A DNA stretch of 64,000 bases from Deltaproteobacteria bacterium (GCA_016875165.1 VGSF01000008.1:1-64000); one strand, 5' to 3'; positions 8,767 through 17,916 are shown, counted from the stretch's first letter. Translations and numbers: made by a program. The notes: a model not told the origin generated them from the letters alone.

Positions 8767-9518
8767 ATCTTCCCCCCCTTCACTCCCTCCCATACCTCCC
8801 GGTATTCTTTGCCCAGATAAGCCCGTTGCACCTCTTTGTTATTCAACAGATCGTGCGTTTCGCCTTCGAGGATGATCCGGCCAGTCTCGATAACATAACC
8901 CCGGTCGGCAACTTTCAAAGCGGCGTTGGCATTCTGTTCCACCAAAAGGATAGTTGTGGCCCGGTCCCGCAAGGCCTGGATAGTTTTGAAAATGTCGGTC
9001 ACAATCTTGGGCGCCAGGCCCATCGATGGTTCATCCAAAAGAAGAAGTTTGGGCCGGGCCATCAGGGTCCGTCCGATAGCTACCATCTGCTGCTCTCCCC
9101 CGGAGAGAGTTCCGGCGCGTTGTTTCGCCCTTTCTTTCAAGATGGGAAAGAGCTCGAAGATGGAATCCATATCCTGCAGCACATTTTTTTTCCCTGCTCC
9201 TTTGAGCCGGACATAAGCGCCAAGGATAAGATTGTCCATCACGGTAAGCGGAGCAAAAATTTGCCGGCCTTCGGGAACCTGGCCAACTCCCAGGCGCAGA
9301 ATATGTTCGGCCGGTAATCCGGTGATATTCTGACCGCTGAACAATAACCTGCCTTTTGCCGGAGGGTGGATCCCGGATATGATTTTCAACAGGGTCGTCT
9401 TTCCCGCCCCGTTGGCCCCTAAAAGGGTGACGATCTCTCCGGGACTGACGTGGATGGACACATTCCGCAAGGCCTGGATGGCCCCGTAAAAGGCGCTGAT
9501 GCTCTCTACCCTAAGCAT
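8763..9518 (-). CDS. livF: Branched-chain amino-acid-type ABC transporter ATPase LivF
   Basis: An ABC ATPase with Walker A GANGAGKTT, the signature LSGGEQQMVAIGR and Walker B LLLLDEPSMGLAP. Order and the GQVPEGRQIFAPLTV region match LivF. The ORF track begins 36 residues earlier in a non-homologous stretch overlapping livG. The ATG at 9518 starts exactly at the conserved MLRVESISAFYG, carries GAGGAGGCGG upstream and overlaps the livG stop by 8 nt. About 15 residues longer at the C terminus than typical LivF. Supplies energy to LivHM for import of branched-chain amino acids, amides or aryl compounds. Confidence 0.93.
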   Translation of the reverse strand: MLRVESISAFYGAIQALRNVSIHVSPGEIVTLLGANGAGKTTLLKIISGIHPPAKGRLLFSGQNITGLPAEHILRLGVGQVPEGRQIFAPLTVMDNLILGAYVRLKGAGKKNVLQDMDSIFELFPILKERAKQRAGTLSGGEQQMVAIGRTLMARPKLLLLDEPSMGLAPKIVTDIFKTIQALRDRATTILLVEQNANAALKVADRGYVIETGRIILEGETHDLLNNKEVQRAYLGKEYREVWEGVKGGKI

Positions 9519-10287
9519 TACCCGCCTCCTCGCCAAGATAGGCGGCAATGACTTCAGGGGTCCGCTGGACGTCCCGGGGTGAGCCTTCAGCGATCTTTTT
9601 TCCGTAATTGAGGACGAGCACTTCATCCGAAATTTCCATGACCAGGCTCATATCATGTTCCACGAGCATTATTGTAATTCCCCGGTCGCGGATGCGCAGG
9701 ATTGTTTCAGAGAGTTTGACGGTCTCGCGCGTGTTCAAGCCGGCAGCCGGCTCATCGAGTAGAAGAAGCTTGGGCTGGGTGGCCAGGGCGCGGGCAATTT
9801 CCAACAATTTCTGCTCCCCCAGGGGAAGAGCTGAGGCGCTGAGCATCGCTCGATCCTCCAGCCCCATGAAGCGGAGTTCTTGCAAGGCATTTTCCCTAAT
9901 CTCTTTCTCCTCCCTGCGCATCCGGGGAAGACGAAGACCTGCGCTAAAAATACCCGAAGCAGTCTTTCCGTGTCTGCCCAGCATGACATTTTCCAGGACG
10001 GTCATGTTGCCGAATAGCTCTAAATGCTGAAAGGTCCGGGATATTCCTAAACGGGCAATTACATGGGGTTTTAGACCGTTCAATGATCTTCCGGCAAACT
10101 CCAATATTCCACCGGTAGGAGGAATAACCCCCGTAATCATGTTAAAAAGGGTGGTCTTCCCTGCCCCGTTCGGACCGATCACGGATTTCACTTTTCCTTC
10201 GGGCACAATAAAATCCAAAAAATCGATGGCCCGCAAACCGCCGAAAAATTTATGCAACCCCTTTCCTTTGAGCATTCCTCCGTCCAT
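9511..10287 (-). CDS. livG: Branched-chain amino-acid-type ABC transporter ATPase LivG
   Basis: A 258-residue ABC ATPase with Walker A GPNGAGKTT, the signature region LPLGEQKLLEIARALA (LSGGQ degenerated to LPLGE, normal for LivG) and Walker B LLLLDEPAAGLN, plus the LivG C-terminal VLNYGKKIAEGSP. The first ATG has GAGG at suitable spacing, whereas an internal ATG at 10275 has its GGAGGA directly adjacent. It pairs with LivF on the cytoplasmic face of LivHM. Part of livHMGF-paaK, 12 nt after livM. Confidence 0.94.
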   Translation of the reverse strand: MDGGMLKGKGLHKFFGGLRAIDFLDFIVPEGKVKSVIGPNGAGKTTLFNMITGVIPPTGGILEFAGRSLNGLKPHVIARLGISRTFQHLELFGNMTVLENVMLGRHGKTASGIFSAGLRLPRMRREEKEIRENALQELRFMGLEDRAMLSASALPLGEQKLLEIARALATQPKLLLLDEPAAGLNTRETVKLSETILRIRDRGITIMLVEHDMSLVMEISDEVLVLNYGKKIAEGSPRDVQRTPEVIAAYLGEEAGNA

Positions 10288-10299
10288 GGATCCTCGAAT

Positions 10300-11238
10300 C
10301 TACCTTTTTTTGCCAGCGAAGAGGCTGCGCACCCCGTGTAAAACCCCCTGCGGCATGAAGAGGAGGACGACCATCAGAATGGCCCCGTAAGCCAGCACTT
10401 CAAAATCTTCCAGCCCCCTTAGGTATTCCGGCAACAGAGTAAGAATCATGGCTCCCAGGAGGGCGCCCCAAATTGTCTCCGCCCCTCCCACAACCACCAT
10501 CATTAAAAGCAAGATAGAGAACATCAGACTGAACGAGCTGGGGCTGATGAAAGTGACAAAATGAGCATAAAGACTGCCGGCCATCGAAGCGTAAATAGCG
10601 CTTAAGACGAAAACCTGCACCTTATACCAGGAGGCATCCACCCCCATGGCGTTGGCCGCAACTTCACTACCGTGAACGGCCCGCAGGGCCCGCCCCACCC
10701 GGGAGTTGATTAAGTTCAGGGAGAAAAGGAGCAGGCTAATAACAAACCCCCAGACGAGGTAAAGGTATGTTGTCGCTTCCAGGAGGCGTCCGAAGAAAGT
10801 GAGGGTAGGAATGCCCGAGAGCCCGGAAGGCCCGCCGGTTAAAGGAGAAAGTTCGTTGAAGAAGATAAACAGGATCTCCCCAAAACCCAGGGTAGCCACG
10901 GCCATATAGTGGCCTTTGAGTCTGAGGGTGGGTTTACCGACCAGGAAAGCAATGACGGCTGAGAGGAAAATGCCGGCAAAAAAGGCCAAAATGGGATCGA
11001 AGGAATATTTCGTGGTCAGGATTCCGGAGGAATAGGCGCCGATCCCAAAGAATCCGGCATGTCCTAATGAAATCTGCCCGGCATAACCCATGAGCAGACT
11101 CAGCCCCATGGTGGCGATACTGTTGATGCCCATAAATACAAGGATGCTGATGAAGTATTGGTTGCCGCCGACGAGCCAGGGGAAAACGCCGATGGCCATG
11201 ACGATCATCAGAAGGGGATAAAAATCTTTTCTGCTCAT
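10300..11238 (-). CDS. livM: Branched-chain amino-acid-type ABC transporter permease LivM
   Basis: A 312-residue inner-membrane permease of the BPD_transp_2 family with about eight to nine hydrophobic segments. The conserved GLSLLMGYAGQISLGHAGFFGIGAY region and GALLGAMILTLLPEYL near the end are typical of LivM. Together with LivH it forms the translocation pore. It starts 10 nt after livH with AAGG upstream. Confidence 0.94.
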   Translation of the reverse strand: MSRKDFYPLLMIVMAIGVFPWLVGGNQYFISILVFMGINSIATMGLSLLMGYAGQISLGHAGFFGIGAYSSGILTTKYSFDPILAFFAGIFLSAVIAFLVGKPTLRLKGHYMAVATLGFGEILFIFFNELSPLTGGPSGLSGIPTLTFFGRLLEATTYLYLVWGFVISLLLFSLNLINSRVGRALRAVHGSEVAANAMGVDASWYKVQVFVLSAIYASMAGSLYAHFVTFISPSSFSLMFSILLLMMVVVGGAETIWGALLGAMILTLLPEYLRGLEDFEVLAYGAILMVVLLFMPQGVLHGVRSLFAGKKR

Positions 11239-11248
11239 CTTAACCTTA

Positions 11249-12142
11249 TCAGTATTTCTTCAATTGGCTCTCTTCGGCGCTTCCCAGGATGCCGCTCGGC
11301 TTCAACCATAGAATCACCAGAAGGACCAGGAGGGCGATGGCATCCTTGTATCCGGATGAAATTAGACCAGCGCCCATGGATTCCAGGATGCCAATAATAA
11401 AACCGGCAATGACAGCTCCGACCCCATTCCCCAGGCCTCCAAGAACTGCCGCCGCAAATCCTTTTATGGCCAGGAGGGGACCCCGGTCGTATTCCATAAG
11501 GGTTATGGGTGTGATAATGGCTCCGGCAACTGCTCCGATAGCTGCGCTCAAACCGAAAGAAAGCAGGACCATTTTACGCACATTTATGCCCACGAGCCTG
11601 GCAGCCACCGGGTTGAAAGAACAGGCAGTCATGGCTTTTCCGGTCAGGGTGCGGTTAAAAAAAATGCCAATCCCGAATACGGCAAGGGCGGTAATCCCCA
11701 GAATCCAGAATATTTGTGGTTGGAGGGTGGCTCCCAGGAGCTTAACAGATTGACCGCCGCTGAAGGTGGGTAAACCATAGGGATCTTTGCCCCATATGAA
11801 CATGGCTATACCCCGGAATAGAATGGAGCCGGCCAGAGTAATCATAATCAGGGTGATCAGTGAACCATTTTTTAATGGATTTATGGCCAAACGTTCGAAA
11901 ATGGCGCCCAGGGCCATGACCACAGCCACGGTTAGCAGAAAGGCAATCAGCAATGGGATTTTTAAGGTGGCCGTTAAGAAAACCATAATCAGGCCTCCCA
12001 GCATGACAAATTCTCCCTGGGCCAGGTTGATGATTCCGGTGGCTCTGTAGATCATCGTAAACCCCAGGGCAACAAGGGCATAGATGCTCCCGAGGGTTAG
12101 ACCGGAAAAAAGAAATTGGATAAGTTGACTGGACAAACGCAT
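11249..12142 (-). CDS. livH: Branched-chain amino-acid-type ABC transporter permease LivH
   Basis: A 297-residue permease with the LivH hallmarks LGSIYALVALGFTMIYRATGIINLAQGEF at the N terminus and FAAAVLGGLGNGVGAVIAGFIIGILE toward the C terminus, with about eight membrane helices. It is separated from livK by 416 nt holding a repeat and a strong hairpin with a T-run ending just before this start. Expression relative to livK is probably set there. The Shine-Dalgarno is weak. Confidence 0.94.
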   Translation of the reverse strand: MRLSSQLIQFLFSGLTLGSIYALVALGFTMIYRATGIINLAQGEFVMLGGLIMVFLTATLKIPLLIAFLLTVAVVMALGAIFERLAINPLKNGSLITLIMITLAGSILFRGIAMFIWGKDPYGLPTFSGGQSVKLLGATLQPQIFWILGITALAVFGIGIFFNRTLTGKAMTACSFNPVAARLVGINVRKMVLLSFGLSAAIGAVAGAIITPITLMEYDRGPLLAIKGFAAAVLGGLGNGVGAVIAGFIIGILESMGAGLISSGYKDAIALLVLLVILWLKPSGILGSAEESQLKKY

Positions 12143-12163
12143 TTTTTAAACCGTTTTTGCTGG

Positions 12164-12220
12164 ATAGAAAAAAAGCGCCTAAGGCCTTCAAAAAAGAACA
12201 TTGAAGGCCCCCGCGCTTTT
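12164..12220 (-). terminator. Intrinsic terminator or attenuator between livK and livH
   Basis: Read on the minus strand, AAAAGCGC and GGCCTTCAA pair with TTGAAGGCC and GCGCTTTT (8- and 9-bp stems, loop about 9 nt), followed at once by a run of seven T. This has the form of a rho-independent terminator for livK transcripts. Because the T-run ends about 20 nt before the livH ATG, it could also work as an attenuator giving more binding protein than permease. Confidence 0.7.
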
Positions 12221-12351
12221 AAAGATAATAATACTCGACAAAGGAATAGTATAGATTTTCTTTGCTCGTGGAATTAGCGAACAAAACGAAAGTAAAAATA
12301 TCCCATGATTGTATTTTACCTTTTGATATCATATAAATCTGCTTTTACCCT

Positions 12352-12503
12352 GAGCTTCTTGCAAAAGTCACTTACTCCGTCATTCCGGCGAAAGCCGTCC
12401 GCCTCAGGCGGACAGAATTTCTTAAAAATCCTGAATTCCGGGTCGCGCTTCGTTTGCCCGGAATGACGATTTCCTCTACTTTCAAGAGTTTTGCAAGAGC
12501 CTC
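12352..12503. repeat. Family B repeat with 'cattccgg' core
   Basis: Ends gagcttcttgcaaaagtc and ttttgcaagagcctc are inverted. The core cgtcattccggcgaaagcc pairs with cccggaatgacg, and a small cgtccgcctcaggcggac hairpin sits within. Nearly identical to 16367-16520. Located in the livK-livH gap. Confidence 0.8.
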
Positions 12504-12558
12504 CCTGGTTAGCTGGCAAACATCTAACAGGGTGAATCCGCCTGCAAAAGTTATTCTC

Positions 12559-13767
12559 TCAATCGGCGAAAGCCCAGTCGCCGTCTTTGACCGCGATCAT
12601 TTCGAAGGCGTCTTTTTTCAGTCCGGTGTGATCTTCCGCAGACATGTTAAAAACACCACCCGTTCCTGGCCAATTTTTGATCTTGGTCTCCAGGTAATCC
12701 CGGATTTTAGCCTTATTCGGGCCCACGGCCTTCAAGGCCTCCACGAGCATCATAGCGGCGTCATAGGCGTGACCGCCGAAGGTGCTCACCTCGGCCTTAA
12801 AAAGCTTTTCATACTCGGTTTTGTACTTCATAATTACTGGTTTTTGCGGGTGGTCGGCTTTAATTTTTTCAGCCACTACAAGCCGGCCCAGGGGACATAA
12901 AACACCTTCAGCAGCCCCTCCAGCCAGCTCGATATTCCTCTTTGACCCGAAACCATGGCTCTGATAGAGGGGTATATTCATGGATAGTTGCTTCCAGTTC
13001 TTGGTGACGATGACCTGGGGAGGTCCTACGGACCAGTTGACTATTGCCTGGGCGTCCATTCCTTTAATTTTTGTCAGTTGAGCGGTCATGTCGGAATCCC
13101 GGGGGCCATATCGCTCATCGGCCACGATGGAAATTCCGTAAGACGGCGCCACCCTTTTCAGTTCCTGGCGCCCGAAATCCCCGAACCCGGTAGTAACGGT
13201 GATGATGGCCACGCGGGAGATTCCTTTCTTCTTCATGTGGTCATAAATTGTTTCCACCGCAGCCGTGTCTGTCTGGGGTGTTTTGAATATCCAGTGATTC
13301 TGCTTCTTGGGCATCTCAAATGTCTTGGCCGCGAGGATTCGATCCAATTCTTCTTTGGGAGTGACAATCGATAGAGCCGCTGCGCAAGAGATTAAAGGGG
13401 TTTTAGCTTTTTCCATGATTGGAACCACGGCCATACTCTCTCCTGTGGTGGAGGGGCCGACGATGGCCAAGACTTTATCTTTCTCCAGAAGCCTTTGCAC
13501 CGACAAGACAGCTTGACTTTCTTCGCTTTTGCTGTCTTCCACAACAATTTTTAACGGATGACCATTGATACCCCCGGCGGCATTAACCCAATCTTCGATC
13601 ATTTTTACCGTATTTCGCTCAGGTTCACCAAGGAAAGACGCCGCTCCGGTGACGCTTAAAACCGCTCCGATCACATATGGCTTTTTCTCCGCCCATGAAG
13701 CGCCGGGACTTACCCCCAGAATCAGGAGGCAAACAACGATAATGGCCACAAAACATTTCCTCTTCAT
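12559..13767 (-). CDS. livK: ABC transporter substrate-binding protein (LivK family)
   Basis: A 402-residue periplasmic binding protein of peripla_BP_6 type. A signal peptide (IIVVCLLILGVSPGASWA) precedes the mature IGAVLSVTGAASFLGEPERN, with VNAAGGINGHPLKIVVEDSKS, the VLAIVGPSTTGESMAVVPI motif, GHAYDAA and the C-terminal HTGLKKDAF region. It captures the ligand for LivHMGF. Similar proteins bind amino acids, amides or aromatic acids, so the ligand is unclear; the coupled paaK points to aryl acids. First gene of the group, with an upstream gap of about 600 nt filled by repeats B and C. Confidence 0.93.
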   Translation of the reverse strand: MKRKCFVAIIVVCLLILGVSPGASWAEKKPYVIGAVLSVTGAASFLGEPERNTVKMIEDWVNAAGGINGHPLKIVVEDSKSEESQAVLSVQRLLEKDKVLAIVGPSTTGESMAVVPIMEKAKTPLISCAAALSIVTPKEELDRILAAKTFEMPKKQNHWIFKTPQTDTAAVETIYDHMKKKGISRVAIITVTTGFGDFGRQELKRVAPSYGISIVADERYGPRDSDMTAQLTKIKGMDAQAIVNWSVGPPQVIVTKNWKQLSMNIPLYQSHGFGSKRNIELAGGAAEGVLCPLGRLVVAEKIKADHPQKPVIMKYKTEYEKLFKAEVSTFGGHAYDAAMMLVEALKAVGPNKAKIRDYLETKIKNWPGTGGVFNMSAEDHTGLKKDAFEMIAVKDGDWAFAD

Positions 13768-13793
13768 AAGACCACCTCTTCTTCTTTTTTATT

Positions 13794-13923
13794 GAGCCTC
13801 TTGCAAAAGTATTTTTTGTGGTTCGACAAGCTCACCACGAACGGAAAAACTAAATAATTTCAACCTAAGCCCGTTCACCCTGAGCCTGTCGAAGGGTAAA
13901 TTACGGACTTTTGCAAGAAGCTC
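13794..13923. repeat. Family B ends with 'ttcgacaagctcacc' core
   Basis: Outer ends gagcctcttgcaaaagt and acttttgcaagaagctc are family B, but the core is gtggttcgacaagctcacc paired with gttcaccctgagcctgtcgaaggg, a different palindrome from that in the copies at 12352 and 16367. It lies directly upstream of livK. An enlarged relative is at 63743-63933. Confidence 0.78.
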
Positions 13924-13952
13924 TATTGTTTCGGAAATTAAAACAATCTTCC

Positions 13953-14218
13953 GTAACAGATTAGCGATTTGAAAAAATGGCATTAAAGCCTTTGTTGAGG
14001 GCCGGGGGTTAGAGCGGAACGCGCCGGAAGCATCGGTTGGGTTTCCGCATGGCCACGAAGACAGAAGATCTTTTCCTCCGGAGGAGGCGGGGGTTCTTGC
14101 CCGCCCCATATGCGGAGAAATAAGCGCCTTATGATTCCAAGCGTTCCGCTCTGGCCCCCGGCCCCTGGAATCCCTTGGCCTTTACAACACACCTTTTTTC
14201 AAAGAGCTAAAGTGTTAC
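13953..14218. repeat. Family C repeat, full-length, inverted relative to 4030-4296
   Basis: Reverse-complement counterpart of the copy at 4030-4296, with ends gtaacagattagcg and gctaaagtgttac. The GC-rich body matches closely, including the scars cctccggaggaggcggggg and gccccatatgcgg. The rest of the gap to 14366 has no ORF, only an AT-rich stretch with an 8-bp catggcaa/ttgccatg inverted repeat. Confidence 0.8.
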
Positions 14219-14366
14219 AATCTTCCTTTGTTCTTTTTGGCCGATAATCCATTTTAGCATCCGGCTATCATGGCAAAATTATCAATGGTCAATGATCAAT
14301 GAAAAATTGCCATGAAAAAAGACCTTGTTACGGGAACGGTTTATTGCTAAGGGTATCCCAGCTTTT

Positions 14367-14798
14367 TTAAAGCGCGTAAACTTTCTTCCCTTCTAAAATC
14401 CGCACTTTTTTCTCGGCCAGGACCGAGATGGCCCGGTCGGTTTCATCGAAGCGGAAAATAATAATGGCATTCTCCCCGCTCTGCTGGACAAAAGCATAAA
14501 GGTATTCCACGTTGATTGTGGCTTCGGCTAAAATTTTCAAAATGTCCGCCAATCCCCCGGGCCGGTCGGGAACTTCTACAGCGACCACTTCGGTCTTTCT
14601 CACCGTGAAACCCTTCGGCCCCAAGGCCTCTTTGGTTTTTTCGTTGTCGTTGACAATCAACCGCAGGATGCCAAAGTCTTTGGTGTCGGCCAAAGAAAGA
14701 GCCCGGATATTCACTCCCGCCTCGCCGATGATCCTGGTTACTTCGGCTAATGCCCCGGGCTTATTTTCCAGGAAAACAGATATCTGTTCGACTTTCAT
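14367..14798 (-). CDS. Tandem ACT-domain protein
   Basis: A 143-residue protein of two ACT domains: [33 protein letters not shown] (residues 2-34) and [33 protein letters not shown] (about 72-104). ACT domains bind amino acids and dimerise. No DNA-binding or catalytic part is present, so it is a stand-alone amino-acid sensor. It is preceded by a very strong GGAGGAAGG and lies downstream of paaK and iorAB, a neighbourhood in which such proteins recur in anaerobes. A regulatory role in aromatic or branched amino-acid metabolism is inferred. Confidence 0.85.
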   Translation of the reverse strand: MKVEQISVFLENKPGALAEVTRIIGEAGVNIRALSLADTKDFGILRLIVNDNEKTKEALGPKGFTVRKTEVVAVEVPDRPGGLADILKILAEATINVEYLYAFVQQSGENAIIIFRFDETDRAISVLAEKKVRILEGKKVYAL

Positions 14799-14828
14799 GA
14801 CCTTCCTCCAAAATCAGAAACATTTATT

Positions 14829-14908
14829 GGGACACAGATTTTCACAGATAACCGCAGATAATTATTTTCTTTTTATTTTATCCCGATAATCTGTGTACAT
14901 CCGTGTCC
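14829..14908. repeat. Family D repeat, compact copy
   Basis: ggacacagattttcacagataaccgcagataa pairs imperfectly with ttatcccgataatctgtgtacatccgtgtcc. An aaaaaggaaattcctatacaatt motif (see findings) follows at once. Together they fill the gap between the ACT gene and the second paaK. Confidence 0.75.
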
Positions 14909-14989
14909 AAAAAGGAAATTCCTATACAATTAAATTCCTGTTTCGGCTTTTCTCCTGTCTTCTGACTCCTGTCTCCTGAATTCTCGCCT

Positions 14990-16291
14990 TTATATTTTCC
15001 GTTTATCGATTACCCGCTGAGCTTTCCCTTCACTGCGTTGAATACTCTTAGGTTCAACCAGCTTTACTTCGGCCGTAACTCCCAAAAGGTCTTTGATATC
15101 ATTCTCGATCTTCCGGGATATGACTTGAAGGTTTTTGATTTCATCCGAAAAGACTTTCTCGTTGACCTCCACCTGAGCCTCCAGGGTGTCCAGATTTCCC
15201 TTGCGGTCAACGATCAGCAGATAATGAGGTTCCACCCCTTCGATATTCATGAGGACACTTTCGATCTGGGAGGGGAAGACATTCACCCCCCGGATGATGA
15301 GCATGTCATCGCTACGCCCGCTAACCCGCTCCATACGCACATGCGTCCGCCCGCACTTGCAGGGCTCGGGATAAAGAACTGATATGTCGCGGGTGCGGTA
15401 ACGGATTAAGGGAAAGGCTTCCTTAGTAATAGTGGTGAAGACCAATTCCCCTTTTTCTCCATAAGGGAGTATTGCCCCAGTCTGCGGGTTGATAATTTCC
15501 GGGATAAAATGATCTTCGAAGACATGCAAGCCCTGCTTGGCTTCAAGGCACTCTATACTTACCCCAGGTCCAATGACTTCACTCAAGCCGTAAATGTCAA
15601 TGGCCTGGAGGTTGAGCTTCCGTTCAATTTCTTCGCGCATCTTCTCGGACCACGGTTCGGCGCCGAAGATGCCCACCCGCAATTTTAGTTTTTTTATGTC
15701 CACCCCCATCTCTTCGGCGGTCTCAGCCAAAAAAAGAGCATACGAGGGAGTGCAGGTCAGCACCGTGGAGCCAAAATCCTGCATAACAATAATCTGGCGT
15801 TTGCTGTTTCCACCGGATATGGGAATAACCGCCGCGCCCAATTTTTCCGCCCCGTAATGGACCCCCAGGCCTCCTGTAAAAAGCCCATACCCATAGGCGT
15901 TCTGGATAGTGTCATTTTTTTGCGCTCCAGCGGCCGCGAGGGAACGGGCCATCAGCTCTGCCCAGGTGTCAATGTCCTGGCGCGTATATCCAACCACGGT
16001 TTGTTTGCCTGTTGTTCCGGAGGAAGCATGGATGCGCACCACCTGTTCCATAGGCACAGCAAATAGGCCAAAAGGGTAATGATCACGCAGGTCTGTTTTC
16101 GTGGTAAAAGGGAGACGTTGCAGATCTTTTAAATATCTAATATCCGCAGGCTGGATGCCATCTTCGTCAAATTTTTTCTTGTAGAAAGGAACTGTGGCAT
16201 GGACTCTATCCGCGGTGGCCCTGAGGCGTTTTAGCTGTAAAGCCTCCAATTCTTCCCGCGGCAAAGTCTCCAACACTTCATTCCAGATCAT
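14990..16291 (-). CDS. paaK: Phenylacetate-CoA ligase family protein (second copy)
   Basis: A 433-residue AMP-forming aryl-CoA ligase with [50 protein letters not shown] and [21 protein letters not shown]. The ORF track adds 70 residues at the N terminus, which are translated family B repeat and spacer. The ATG at 16291 has GGAGGA 8 nt upstream and matches the start of the other copy. It lies downstream of iorAB; IorAB yields arylacetyl-CoA and PaaK can recycle free arylacetate, so the two are functionally linked. The order iorA-iorB-(TPR-yidD)-paaK-ACT is interrupted by the repeat at 16367. Confidence 0.93.
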   Translation of the reverse strand: MIWNEVLETLPREELEALQLKRLRATADRVHATVPFYKKKFDEDGIQPADIRYLKDLQRLPFTTKTDLRDHYPFGLFAVPMEQVVRIHASSGTTGKQTVVGYTRQDIDTWAELMARSLAAAGAQKNDTIQNAYGYGLFTGGLGVHYGAEKLGAAVIPISGGNSKRQIIVMQDFGSTVLTCTPSYALFLAETAEEMGVDIKKLKLRVGIFGAEPWSEKMREEIERKLNLQAIDIYGLSEVIGPGVSIECLEAKQGLHVFEDHFIPEIINPQTGAILPYGEKGELVFTTITKEAFPLIRYRTRDISVLYPEPCKCGRTHVRMERVSGRSDDMLIIRGVNVFPSQIESVLMNIEGVEPHYLLIVDRKGNLDTLEAQVEVNEKVFSDEIKNLQVISRKIENDIKDLLGVTAEVKLVEPKSIQRSEGKAQRVIDKRKI

Positions 16292-16366
16292 GGAAAAGTC
16301 CTCCGGATTTGAATCATAGGTAATAAGTAATGGGTTTTGGGTAATAATCAATAACCCCTGTAACCT

Positions 16367-16520
16367 GAGCTTCTTGCAAAAGTCACTTACTCCGTCATTC
16401 CGGCGAAAGCCGTCCGCCTCAGGCGGACAGAATTTCTTAAAAATCCTGGATTCCGGGTCGCACTTCGCTTGCCCGGAATGACGATTTCCTCTACTTTTCA
16501 AGACTTTTGCAAGAGCCTCA
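16367..16520. repeat. Family B repeat, inserted directly upstream of paaK
   Basis: Nearly identical to 12352-12503, including the cgtccgcctcaggcggac hairpin. It has an open frame on the minus strand that joins the paaK frame, producing the false 70-residue extension in the ORF track. Confidence 0.82.
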
Positions 16521-16531
16521 CCTATAACCTA

Positions 16532-16966
16532 TTACCTATTTTTCCTATCCCACCAGAAATCGTTATTCTCTACTGGATCATAATAACGAAAAGAATCATT
16601 AATCTTTATCAAGGGGGCCCTGTGGATTTCATCTGATTCCTGGAGCAAGCGGCCGAAAGCCATTACCAGACCTACGAGAGACCCATGCTTGCGGACGGCT
16701 TCCAGAGCATATTGCGAACAGGTGGGATAACTCGGGCATCTATCTCCGTCCACCGGGCTAATGTAATTCTTGAAAAAACCAACTAATTCTTCTACCGCCC
16801 TTTGCGCCAGGAAAGACTCCTGTTCCACGTTCTTTTTGCCGGCCCGAGAAAATGAATTCTCCCAGGGTTCTCTGAAACGGCCTTCTTCGGCATAGCCCGC
16901 TTTCATACTAATGGTTTGAAAGAGAAGACCGATTAATAAAATAAAAGCCAACACCTTAAAAAGCAT
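16532..16966 (-). CDS. yidD: YidD-domain protein with N-terminal signal/anchor
   Basis: A 144-residue protein whose C-terminal half is the YidD domain (FFKNYISPVDGDRCPSYPTCSQYALEAVRKHG), with the three cysteine positions and the YPTCSQYALEA core intact. YidD helps insertion of inner-membrane proteins by YidC. The classical protein is about 75-90 residues; here a hydrophobic N-terminal segment (LFKVLAFILLIGLLFQ) and a charged linker are added, so the domain may face the periplasm. It does not lie in the rnpA-yidC locus but overlaps a TPR gene by 11 nt. A specialised role with that partner is inferred. Confidence 0.85.
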   Translation of the reverse strand: MLFKVLAFILLIGLLFQTISMKAGYAEEGRFREPWENSFSRAGKKNVEQESFLAQRAVEELVGFFKNYISPVDGDRCPSYPTCSQYALEAVRKHGSLVGLVMAFGRLLQESDEIHRAPLIKINDSFRYYDPVENNDFWWDRKNR

Positions 16967-17906
16967 AATTTATGGAAATCACAGGGCTCCTGCCAAAAAG
17001 AGAAATCCCAATAGAAGTCGGGCTTCCCCTCTCTAAGTAATCAAGGTATTCCTGTTTTTTTCTTTTGTTATATTTATGAGCGCTGGCTACCGCACTGTAG
17101 ATGTTCCCACTATACCATCCCAATTCAAAAAAGGTCAATATCCCGGCAACCACGTAATTTTTGCGCTCAAAAGCTTCCACCATTCCCCAGATAAAAGCTC
17201 CGTTGAGCAGGAAGGCTATGGTTGCATCCCTATACCGTTCGCAATATAGATGCCCCGAACCTGGAAGAACAGCAGCCAGAATTCCGGCAGTTTCCGGAGA
17301 TTTTTGGCGAATTTCATGAATCCGCTCCAACCCTTGAGCAAAGTGTTGGCTTTTTATGTATAATTTACTGTTTTTATTTATTTTATTATATTCGCTAACA
17401 GCTTCTTTCCATTTCTCTTCCAAAAGGTATGTGCTGGCGATCTGCCAGTGGGCTTCATCCTCGACAGGCGTCCCGGGAGATATTTTTCTAACTTTATAAA
17501 AAAAAAGGCGGGCCTGTGAATATTCTTTTTTTTCTTTAAAACAGAGACCAGTAAGCAGGAAGGCTTCCGCTGTTCGCTCTGAATCAGGGAATTTTTTTAA
17601 CAGGTAGTCGCTGGCAGAGATGGCCTCATCCCATTTCCTTCCGTTAAAATAGGATTTGGCTATTTTCCAGAGCGCTTCCTCGACGCTGACGCTCTGCGGA
17701 AAGAAAAAAAGGAACCGCTTGTACTCCGTGATCGCTCGATAATAATCTCCTTCTTTAAAAAAGTGGTCGGCCAGATCCATTTGCAGCTTTTCATCGATGA
17801 CCCTTTTCTCCCCCTCCTCAGCGGAAAAAACCAGGGGTGTGGAAAGGAAAAAAAATACCAGCAGAAAACATTGAGCCCGCCTGCTGGTTGCCGGCCATTT
17901 GCGCAT
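16956..17906 (-). CDS. Secreted TPR protein with C-terminal membrane segment
   Basis: About 316 residues when started at the ATG at 17906, ten bases after the iorB stop; the ORF-track start lies 48 residues earlier, inside iorB. A signal peptide (CFLLVFFFLSTPLVFSA) is followed by tetratricopeptide-like repeats (DLADHFFKEGDYYRAITEYKRFL, ALWKIAKSYFNGRKWDEAIS, AFLLTGLCFKEKKEYSQARLFF, AHWQIASTYLLEEKWKEAVSEY). A glycine-rich GILAAVLPGSGHLYCERYRDA and hydrophobic helices come next, ending in a beta-like tail. It precedes yidD with an 11-nt overlap. Envelope assembly is plausible; the function is unknown. Confidence 0.75.
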   Translation of the reverse strand: MRKWPATSRRAQCFLLVFFFLSTPLVFSAEEGEKRVIDEKLQMDLADHFFKEGDYYRAITEYKRFLFFFPQSVSVEEALWKIAKSYFNGRKWDEAISASDYLLKKFPDSERTAEAFLLTGLCFKEKKEYSQARLFFYKVRKISPGTPVEDEAHWQIASTYLLEEKWKEAVSEYNKINKNSKLYIKSQHFAQGLERIHEIRQKSPETAGILAAVLPGSGHLYCERYRDATIAFLLNGAFIWGMVEAFERKNYVVAGILTFFELGWYSGNIYSAVASAHKYNKRKKQEYLDYLERGSPTSIGISLFGRSPVISINYAF

Positions 17907-17916
17907 CGGCCTCAAT

